From Candidatus Poribacteria bacterium (GTDB lineage Bacteria; Poribacteria; DTPJ01): 6,945 bases of DNA. The notes beneath the pieces were generated by a model. That model was not told the origin of the DNA. It did not search any database and saw only the letters and a list, made by a program, of their open reading frames with translations. The DNA lies in assembly GCA_011334435.1 (NCBI GenBank), contig DTPJ01000218.1, positions 1 through 6,945 on the forward strand, in the 5' to 3' direction. The position numbers were made by a program, and so were the translations under genes. Shown here piece by piece: positions 1-4,576 of this stretch. Numbering within the stretch: position 1 is the stretch's first letter; the number at the start of each line of letters is the position of its first letter.

Positions 1-249
1 GAACCGTATTTAATCGCCCAATTAAGGATTATAAAACCGAAGTTAATATGTGCACTTGGGACATTTTCTGCTCAGACTTTATTAAAAACCGATCAGCAAA
101 TATCAAAACTTAGAGGAAGATTCCATACATACCAAGGCATTAAACTAATGCCTACTTATCATCCTGCTTTTTTGCTTAGAAATCCAAAATATAAAAAAGA
201 CGTTTGGGAAGATGTCCAGAAAATAATGGCGGAATATGCAAAAGTATAA
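1..249 (+). CDS. Uracil-DNA glycosylase, family 4 (UDGa-like), C-terminal fragment
   Basis: This is the open 3' end of a gene that starts outside the window: 82 codons in frame 1, ending in TAA at 247-249. The translation carries the C-terminal hallmarks of the Fe-S uracil-DNA glycosylases: a beta strand ending in ICALG (residues 16-20 of the fragment), LRGRFH (38-42 region) and the DNA-intercalation motif PTYHPAFLLRN (51-61), followed by the usual Asp/Trp-containing last helix (KKDVWEDVQKI). Family members remove uracil from DNA as the first step of base-excision repair and hold a 4Fe-4S cluster. In relatives the last cluster cysteine sits immediately before a PYL/PFL motif, and the window opens with EPYL, so that Cys is probably just outside. 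The stop lies 14 bases inside the following sugar-kinase gene, which suggests translational coupling. A type 5 or other superfamily member is possible but the motif fit is best to family 4. Confidence 0.85.
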   Translation, partial: EPYLIAQLRIIKPKLICALGTFSAQTLLKTDQQISKLRGRFHTYQGIKLMPTYHPAFLLRNPKYKKDVWEDVQKIMAEYAKV

Positions 250-1108
250 AGAAATACAATTTCTATCAATAGGGCATTTTACACATGATATAGTCGGTGA
301 GGAACTTATATTAGGCGGAGCGTCAGCTTATTCAAGCACAACCGCAAGAAAATTAGGACTTAACGCAGGAGTTGTAACCGCTGTTGGCAAAGATTTTCTT
401 CATTATGACAAGTTTCACGATATATCATTGTTTGTTATAAATAAAACAGACAATTCAGCTTTGGAATATCCAACAACGACATTTGAAAACATATATGAAA
501 ATGGCATCAGAAGGCAGTTTATAAGAGGAGTTTCTGCGACAATATACGCAAATCATATCCCAGATAAATGGTGTAATACCGACATCGTATATCTTTGTCC
601 AGTAGCCAATGAAGTCGATCCATCAGTTGTGCATAAGTTTCCAAATTCCATAATAGGTGCATCGCCTCAGGGCTGGATGAGAGAATGGGATTCAACAGGA
701 CGGGTGTTTCCACGAAGATGGGAAGAAGCACCAAAGGTTCTGCCATATATTGATGCTTTGATCATGAGTGAAGAGGATATATCCCCATTTCCAAATATTA
801 TAGAAGAATATGCAAACATGGTTAAGATGCTAATTTTGACAAGAGGAGAAAAAGGTTCTACCTTATTTTATGATGGAAAAGTTATTGACTTTCCAGCATT
901 TAAGGTAAAAGTGGTAGATCCAACAGGTGCGGGTGACGTCTTTGCAACAGCTTTTTTGATCAAGCTAAAAGAAACACAAGACCCAGTTTTTGCGTCTGTC
1001 TTTGCTAACTGTGTGGCATCCTTCGTTGTTGAAAAAAGAGGCACAGAAGGCATACCTGATATTAAACAAGTGCAATCAAGGCTTGATTCTAAGCAATTTT
1101 CAATTTAG
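236..1108 (+). CDS. PfkB/ribokinase-family carbohydrate kinase
   Basis: A 290-residue protein of normal length for the ribokinase superfamily, predicted cytoplasmic. Family members transfer a phosphate from ATP to a hydroxyl of a sugar, nucleoside or polyol. Visible landmarks are the N-terminal sugar-binding Gly pair in LGGASAY (26-32), the following KLGLNAGVVTAVG strand-turn (39-51), the TRGEKGS segment (202-208), and the C-terminal PfkB signature VDPTGAGDVFATAF (227-240), whose GAGD forms the anion hole with Asp234 as catalytic base. The lid region is short, as in the smaller, monomer-like members. The start ATG at 236 overlaps the upstream glycosylase by 14 bases; its only ribosome-binding help is a weak GGCGGA, consistent with re-initiation after the upstream gene. 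The substrate cannot be named. Ribose, fructose, adenosine and inositol kinases share these motifs. No sugar-transport gene is adjacent. Confidence 0.88.
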   Translation: MQKYKEIQFLSIGHFTHDIVGEELILGGASAYSSTTARKLGLNAGVVTAVGKDFLHYDKFHDISLFVINKTDNSALEYPTTTFENIYENGIRRQFIRGVSATIYANHIPDKWCNTDIVYLCPVANEVDPSVVHKFPNSIIGASPQGWMREWDSTGRVFPRRWEEAPKVLPYIDALIMSEEDISPFPNIIEEYANMVKMLILTRGEKGSTLFYDGKVIDFPAFKVKVVDPTGAGDVFATAFLIKLKETQDPVFASVFANCVASFVVEKRGTEGIPDIKQVQSRLDSKQFSI

Positions 1109-1116
1109 TAATTTTG

Positions 1117-1137
1117 TCAAGAATAGATCATTCTTGA
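1117..1137 (+). terminator. Small hairpin after the PfkB gene (weak terminator candidate)
   Basis: An 8-bp perfect inverted repeat, TCAAGAAT (1117-1124) and ATTCTTGA (1130-1137) with a 5-base AGATC loop, begins 9 bases after the kinase stop codon. It is AT-rich and is followed by AATTATTAAG rather than a run of T, so it is a poor intrinsic terminator. It may only protect the 3' end of the message. Confidence 0.35.
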
Positions 1138-1164
1138 AATTATTAAGCGTCAATAATTGTTATA

Positions 1165-1170
1165 TATAAT
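1165..1170 (+). promoter_or_regulatory. Possible -10 box of the TonB-like/DUF4159 gene
   Basis: A perfect TATAAT lies in the gap before the DUF4159 gene, about 107 bases before its start codon. No convincing -35 box is found 16-18 bases upstream (the best is TTAAGC at 1143, 3 of 6 matches). The gap is AT-rich, so a chance match is quite possible. It is noted because a palindrome begins directly after it. Confidence 0.25.
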
Positions 1171-1189
1171 GAGCAAATTTAATTTGTTC
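1171..1189. promoter_or_regulatory. Operator-like palindrome (GAGCAAATT-T-AATTTGTTC)
   Basis: Two 9-base arms around one central T match at 8 of 9 positions; the ninth would be a G-U pair in RNA. The element starts one base after the TATAAT at 1165-1170, so it would cover the transcription start, a typical repressor position. It could equally form a short RNA hairpin. No regulator gene is next to it. Confidence 0.3.
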
Positions 1190-1261
1190 TATGTAATCTA
1201 CAATTCATGTTTATCGTTGATAACCTTTGAATTATTAATCTAAACAGATAAAATTTTGAAA

Positions 1262-1269
1262 GAGAGGTG
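1262..1269 (+). promoter_or_regulatory. Ribosome-binding site deciding the GTG start at 1277
   Basis: GAGAGGTG is a good match to the 16S anti-Shine-Dalgarno complement and sits 7 bases before GTG at 1277. It lies inside the reading frame if the further TTG at 1256 is used, and that TTG has no site of its own. The GTG is therefore the preferred start. Confidence 0.7.
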
Positions 1270-1276
1270 TGCAGAG

Positions 1277-2635
1277 GTGAGGAGAGAAAAAGACCACAGA
1301 AGCTTTGATTCGCTTTTAATATCAGCAATCTTGCACATAATATTTATAATGATATTAGCATCATATATAACAATAACAAGTCGCAATCCAGAGTCATCAA
1401 TAAGTGTCGCATGGGTTGAGTTAGAGGATCAAAATATAATGGTTCCTCGTCCTTTGGTTGACGAGTCATATCTCAGAAGGACTGTTCCAAGAATTCAAAC
1501 AGAGATGAACACGCAAGCAAGCGAAGGAATTAAGGCTTCGGAAGTAGCACAAGTAGTTGCACCAGCAAGAAATGTAGTGTATAAGAGCGTTGAGTTGAAT
1601 CCAAGAGGGATAAAAGACATAGACGTTGTGCCTGATGTTATGACAGAGGCAAAGCTTGACCCAGGAGCAGGATTGCCGATCTCTGGTGCGGTAACAACAG
1701 GAAAAGGTGTCCAAGTCGGCAGAGGTCTTGTAACAGGCAGAACAAGAGTAGGCGGAGGTGCTGGCGGGAAAGGTGGACTGTCAGTTTTAAGCCAAGGATC
1801 TATGCCCGGCGATAGTAGCAGTTCATTGCCAGAAACCTTAAAATCTCCGACAAGACTTGCAGATGATGAGATCGGTGGAATGCTGATGGGCAAGGGAAAC
1901 GATGTATCAGGTCACATCAGATTGATCAGAGTCAGACATGGATTATCAGACTGGTGGCAAGACCCAACTGCATTGACAGGACTTGTTGATTGGTTAAATA
2001 AAAATACAAGGATACGAGCAGATATGAAGGTCGCTGGCGGGGTATTATCGTTAGACGATCCAAGAATTTTTGATGCTCCATTATTGATAATGACTGGTCA
2101 TGACAGGTCTGTAACAATAGAAAATAACCTAACTCAGCCTGAGAGAACCGGGGGAAAACTTGCCGAATCTCTCACTCCTGCGGAAAAAGCAGGTCTTAGA
2201 AAATATCTGGTTGATAAAGGCGGAATGCTATTCTTTGACGATTGTGGATTCAAAGGTCTGTTTGCAGATGAGGTCAAAACGCTTTTGAGGTCTATTCTTC
2301 CAGAGTATTCTCTTGAGAATATTCCAAAGACAGATGAGCTTTTCAGCTGTTATTATAACTTAGCAAGCATCCCAAGAGGAAGTGAGATGTTCTGGGGTTC
2401 GGAAAATGAAGGTAAAGGCATAGTTTTTCCTTACATTCAAGGTATTAGGATTGGAACGAGATTAGCAGTTGTATTTAGCCGTAAAGATTATCTTTGTGCG
2501 ATAGAAACAGTGGAAATTCCAAGCCATACACAGTTAAGATACCGCTACTCTCCAGATGTTTACAAATTTATGACCAACCTTGTCGTCTATGCCATGAAAT
2601 ATGGCGCTATAACCGACCGTTCTGACTACAATTAA
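1277..2635 (+). CDS. TonB-like membrane-anchored protein with C-terminal DUF4159 (GATase-like) domain
   Basis: A 452-residue protein from the GTG start. After a charged N-terminus comes one membrane segment (about residues 10-33) containing SAILH, with Ser16 and His20: the SxxxH motif by which TonB contacts ExbB/ExbD. It is followed by SISVAWVELED, like the stretch just after the TonB anchor. Residues about 50-205 form a periplasmic linker that is glycine-rich (GRTRVGGGAGGKGG near 154-167) instead of proline-rich. From about 213 to 445 lies a DUF4159 domain: RVRHGLSDWWQDPTAL, LLIMTGHD, LTPAEKAGLRKYLVDKGGMLFFDDCGF, and a late YSPDVYKFMTNLVVYAMKYG helix. DUF4159 has a class I amidotransferase-like fold, usually without known catalysis. 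There is no TonB C-terminal domain. Inferred role: an inner-membrane-anchored periplasmic protein, perhaps energised by an ExbBD-type motor. A strong terminator follows. Function unknown. Confidence 0.8.
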   Translation: MRREKDHRSFDSLLISAILHIIFIMILASYITITSRNPESSISVAWVELEDQNIMVPRPLVDESYLRRTVPRIQTEMNTQASEGIKASEVAQVVAPARNVVYKSVELNPRGIKDIDVVPDVMTEAKLDPGAGLPISGAVTTGKGVQVGRGLVTGRTRVGGGAGGKGGLSVLSQGSMPGDSSSSLPETLKSPTRLADDEIGGMLMGKGNDVSGHIRLIRVRHGLSDWWQDPTALTGLVDWLNKNTRIRADMKVAGGVLSLDDPRIFDAPLLIMTGHDRSVTIENNLTQPERTGGKLAESLTPAEKAGLRKYLVDKGGMLFFDDCGFKGLFADEVKTLLRSILPEYSLENIPKTDELFSCYYNLASIPRGSEMFWGSENEGKGIVFPYIQGIRIGTRLAVVFSRKDYLCAIETVEIPSHTQLRYRYSPDVYKFMTNLVVYAMKYGAITDRSDYN

Positions 2636-2645
2636 AGATAACAAG

Positions 2646-2675
2646 AATAACGGGTTACAAGCCCGTTATTTTTTT
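2646..2675 (+). terminator. Rho-independent terminator after the DUF4159 gene
   Basis: AATAACGGG (2646-2654) pairs perfectly with CCCGTTATT (2662-2670), and a G-U and an A-U pair can extend the stem into the loop. A run of seven T (2669-2675) follows at once. It starts 10 bases after the stop codon at 2633-2635. It ends 24 bases before the start codon of the methyltransferase gene, so it may act as an attenuator for that gene. Confidence 0.85.
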
Positions 2676-2685
2676 ATCAATTCAT

Positions 2686-2695
2686 AAGAGGTGAT
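2686..2695 (+). promoter_or_regulatory. Ribosome-binding site deciding the ATG start at 2700
   Basis: AAGAGGTGAT is an almost complete complement of the 16S 3' end. Its GAGG core is 8 bases before ATG 2700. The in-frame GTG at 2691 is part of this site, so it cannot sensibly be the start. Confidence 0.75.
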
Positions 2696-2699
2696 TATC

Positions 2700-3485
2700 A
2701 TGCGATTATCCATCATACTGCTGATTTTGCCTATTATTTTTATGCTTTCCGTTTGTAAACAGGATAAACCAACAGGTGTCGCCCAAGATAAATCGGTTAG
2801 CGTCTCACAAGACAAATCAATGAACGTTTCTCAGGATAAATACGCAATAGAGCGAGAGAAGATGGTATCAGATCAGATAATTATGCGGGGTGTCAAGGAC
2901 AATCTTGTCCTATCCGCAATGAGAAAAGTCCCAAGACATGAATTTGTGCCAGAGGATAAAAAGAAATACGCTTATGAAGACAGACCTTTGGAGATCGGAG
3001 AGGATCAGACAATATCACAGCCATATATAGTTGCATTAATGACTGAATTGCTTGGACTAAAAGGTGACGAAAAGGTATTAGAGATAGGAACTGGATCAGG
3101 TTATCAAGCAGCAATATTGGCGGAAATAGTCAAGGAAGTTTATACGATAGAGATAATAAAATCATTAGCGGATAGCGCCGAAGAGAGATTAAAAAGGTTA
3201 GGATACAATAATATAACGGTAAAATGTGGCGATGGCTATCAAGGTTGGAAGGAGCATGCACCTTTTGATGGGATCATAGTGACCGCAGCACCAGATCATA
3301 TACCACAGCCTTTGATTGAACAATTGAAGGTTGGAGGACGATTAGTAATTCCCGTTGGATCGGTATTTCAGGAATTGAAACTCATTACAAAAACAGATAA
3401 AGGCATTATAGAAAAGAATGTTATTCCTGTCAGGTTTGTCCCAATGACAGGCGAAGCACAAGAGAAAAAAGGCTCTAAAAGATAA
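2700..3485 (+). CDS. pcm: Exported protein-L-isoaspartate O-methyltransferase
   Basis: A 261-residue protein. The core (about 47-250) is a typical PIMT, which uses S-adenosylmethionine to methylate L-isoaspartyl residues and so starts repair of aged proteins. Seen motifs: MRKVPRHEFVP (74-84), RPLEIG (95-100), QTISQPY (103-109), the SAM-binding VLEIGTGSGYQAA (126-138), FDGIIVTAA (189-197), LKVGGRLVIPVG (209-220), VRFVPMTG (244-251). Unusually, it begins with a signal sequence: Arg2, a hydrophobic run to about residue 18, then Cys19. LSVC resembles a lipobox, but Val at -1 is atypical, so lipoprotein status is uncertain. A linker of 8-residue repeats (each opening with QDK, residues 21-48) joins signal and enzyme. 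The enzyme therefore probably works in the periplasm or on the envelope. A supply of SAM there is a puzzle, though exported PIMTs are known in several Gram-negative groups. The start ATG was chosen for its ribosome-binding site. Confidence 0.88.
   Translation: MRLSIILLILPIIFMLSVCKQDKPTGVAQDKSVSVSQDKSMNVSQDKYAIEREKMVSDQIIMRGVKDNLVLSAMRKVPRHEFVPEDKKKYAYEDRPLEIGEDQTISQPYIVALMTELLGLKGDEKVLEIGTGSGYQAAILAEIVKEVYTIEIIKSLADSAEERLKRLGYNNITVKCGDGYQGWKEHAPFDGIIVTAAPDHIPQPLIEQLKVGGRLVIPVGSVFQELKLITKTDKGIIEKNVIPVRFVPMTGEAQEKKGSKR
2760..2843 (+). repeat. 24-bp tandem coding repeat (3.5 copies) in the methyltransferase linker
   Basis: Units start at 2760, 2784, 2808 and 2832 (the last is partial). Each encodes an octapeptide beginning QDK, followed by PTGVA, SVSVS, SMNVS and Y. 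The DNA copies differ at many third positions, so the duplication is not recent or the protein pattern is under selection. It forms a hydrophilic tether between the signal sequence and the catalytic domain. Confidence 0.7.
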
Positions 3486-3507
3486 TAACCATGAGGGTTT
3501 ATAAGAA

Positions 3508-3536
3508 TTGTTTCATGTGAAACATTTTAGTTTAAT
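3508..3536 (+). promoter_or_regulatory. Possible promoter of the rightward GATase-like gene
   Basis: TTGTTT (3508-3513) and TTTAAT (3531-3536) are separated by exactly 17 bases; the -10 box matches 5 of 6 positions but the -35 box only 3 of 6. Transcription would start near 3543, giving a leader of almost 90 bases. The parS-like palindrome covers the -35 box and much of the spacer. Confidence 0.3.
3509..3524. promoter_or_regulatory. parS-like palindrome (candidate ParB-binding centromere site)
   Basis: The 16-mer TGTTTCATGTGAAACA has perfect 7-base arms (TGTTTCA and TGAAACA) and differs from the bacterial parS consensus TGTTTCACGTGAAACA only at position 8 (T for C). It lies in the 145-base gap between the methyltransferase gene and the next gene, as an isolated intergenic element. 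parS recruits ParB for chromosome segregation and usually clusters near the origin. No parA, parB or origin gene is in view, so the role is inferred. The alternative is an operator, because it overlaps a possible -35 region. Confidence 0.5.
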
Positions 3537-3566
3537 ATGTTTTGTTCCTAAAAATTTATTGGAAGT

Positions 3567-3574
3567 GAGGTGAT
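3567..3574 (+). promoter_or_regulatory. Distal Shine-Dalgarno-like site in the leader
   Basis: GAGGTGAT matches the 16S 3' end over 8 bases but has no start codon at a useful distance. The real start at 3631 has its own TAGGAGGGG site at 3617-3625. TATAAG right after it (3575-3580) can pair with CTTATA (3613-3618) directly before that site, so the leader may fold around the true ribosome-binding site. A comparable distal site precedes the paralogous gene on the other strand. Confidence 0.35.
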
Positions 3575-3630
3575 TATAAGCCTTTAGTTTCTTATGTTAC
3601 TAACCGATACTTCTTATAGGAGGGGTTACT

Positions 3631-4458
3631 ATGAAAAAAGCTTTTTTATTTATGTTTTTCTTTGCCATTTTCTTAATTTCCAATTCCTTTGTCTTTTCTG
3701 CTCAAAAAAACGTATTAGTTCTTGTTGCCGACTCAAGTGCATTAGCAGAATCCGCAGTTGTAGAGTCCTTTGCACAAATTGGCGATACCAAATTCAATTA
3801 TAAAGAGTTTAATATAGCAGTCGGAGGCACTCGCCCAATTGCAGGAGGAAAACGACCTATTGACTGGGTTAAAGACGGAAAATTAAAATTCATTGATTAT
3901 GATATTATCTGGCTTGCATGGAACGGTCCCGGTCATGATGGAGATTACTTTATGAATGATGTTGAAGAAGATATACTTAAATTTGTTGAAAACGGCGGAA
4001 TTGTCTATATGTCCGCATTTGATGATAATTACAAAGATAAAAATGGCAAACAGATAGGTAGTTGGATGCCTATTGATAAATTTCCGTGTGCAGTTATGAA
4101 CACTGCTGACAGCGATGTTGAAATAACACCAGAAGGTGCGAAGACTACATTATTTTCTGTCCCAAATAAAATAACAAATACTGACCTTAATGCTTTAGTA
4201 TTAGATGATAACCTTGATCCTCAGTCAGATGCTTATGTTACATTAGCCACCCGAACAGATAATAAAAAACCAGCTATAGTTCAACTAAAATATGGTAAGG
4301 GAGCATATATAAGTTTTTGCATAGATGCACGTTCCACTTTTCCAGCAGCTACAAAGATGGTGGAAAATATGTTAAATTATATAGCTACTTTAGGTAAAGG
4401 AATGTCAGTTGATCGGGTAGGAAAATTATCAACGACTTGGGCAAGTCTAAAACGTTGA
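3631..4458 (+). CDS. Secreted ThuA/GATase-like fold protein, paralogue A
   Basis: A 275-residue protein with a Sec signal peptide (MKKAF, hydrophobic core to about 19, likely cleavage after VFS at 23 or A24). The mature part looks like a class I glutamine-amidotransferase/ThuA-like alpha-beta domain: a first strand KNVLVLVAD (26-34), DYDIIWLAWNGPGHDGDYFM (89-108), ENGGIVYMSAFDDN (120-133), TADSDVE (158-164), LNALVLDDN (186-194) and YGKGAYISFCIDAR (221-234). The amidotransferase nucleophile elbow and the Cys-His-Glu triad are not seen, so catalysis of that kind is unlikely. Cys230 is the only cysteine shared with paralogue B. After the domain a linker leads to a C-terminal tail, KLSTTWASLKR, closely like that of B. 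Start chosen by TAGGAGGGG five bases upstream. Role unknown; the paralogue is the convergent neighbour. Confidence 0.75.
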   Translation: MKKAFLFMFFFAIFLISNSFVFSAQKNVLVLVADSSALAESAVVESFAQIGDTKFNYKEFNIAVGGTRPIAGGKRPIDWVKDGKLKFIDYDIIWLAWNGPGHDGDYFMNDVEEDILKFVENGGIVYMSAFDDNYKDKNGKQIGSWMPIDKFPCAVMNTADSDVEITPEGAKTTLFSVPNKITNTDLNALVLDDNLDPQSDAYVTLATRTDNKKPAIVQLKYGKGAYISFCIDARSTFPAATKMVENMLNYIATLGKGMSVDRVGKLSTTWASLKR

Positions 4459-4474
4459 TAGATGATAAATTACG

Positions 4475-4508
4475 AATGAAGGATGAAAAGAAAAAATCAT
4501 CCTTCATT
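4475..4508. terminator. 12-bp perfect hairpin between the convergent genes
   Basis: AATGAAGGATGA (4475-4486) and TCATCCTTCATT (4497-4508) are exact complements around a 10-base A-rich loop. It begins 16 bases after the stop of the rightward gene. Neither side has an immediate long T run (on + TAGCAAATTTTT follows), so efficiency is unsure, but its place between two converging genes suits a bidirectional terminator. Confidence 0.55.
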
Positions 4509-4537
4509 TAGCAAATTTTTGAATCCTAATCTATTTT

Positions 4538-4576
4538 TCCAGATTTAAATAGCTTTTCCGAGCTTACTGGATTTTT
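4538..4576 (+). terminator. Second, weaker terminator candidate for the rightward gene
   Basis: TCCAG (4538-4542) pairs with CTGGA (4567-4571), with an inner AGCT/AGCT pairing (4551-4554 with 4561-4564), then TTTTT. The arms are unevenly spaced, so the fold would have large internal loops. It overlaps the stop codon of the leftward gene. Confidence 0.25.

Noticed and set aside
519..746. 75-codon minus-strand open frame inside the PfkB kinase gene
   Set aside because: Antisense shadow of a gene with clear family motifs; the same holds for 868-1053.
1256..1276. Upstream TTG start of the DUF4159 gene
   Set aside because: No ribosome-binding site before it; a good GAGAGGTG lies inside this stretch at the right distance for GTG 1277, and the TonB-like anchor is complete from there.
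1466..1714. 82-codon minus-strand open frame
   Set aside because: It is also antisense to the DUF4159 gene, with no recognisable motif; shadow frame.
1495..1893. 132-codon open frame on the minus strand, proline-rich
   Set aside because: It lies wholly antisense to the Gly-rich linker of the DUF4159 gene; Pro-richness is what antisense of Gly codons gives. No ribosome-binding site or known domain.
2691..2699. GTG at 2691 as start of the methyltransferase
   Set aside because: This GTG is part of the AAGAGGTGAT ribosome-binding site of ATG 2700.
3509..3524. Intrinsic terminator of the methyltransferase gene
   Set aside because: The two arms are only 2 bases apart, so the stem would be short and AT-rich, and only ATTTTAGTTT follows; a DNA-binding site explains the symmetry better.
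3594..3803. 69-codon plus-strand frame starting in the leader of paralogue A
   Set aside because: It overlaps the true gene out of frame for 170 bases, is Cys/Ser/Arg-rich without a domain, and its start is 19 bases from the nearest SD-like site. A leader peptide cannot be excluded, but the frame as drawn is not credible.
3631..4458. Active glutamine amidotransferase
   Set aside because: The fold resembles it, but no nucleophile-elbow Cys or His-x-Glu pair is visible, and the protein is secreted.
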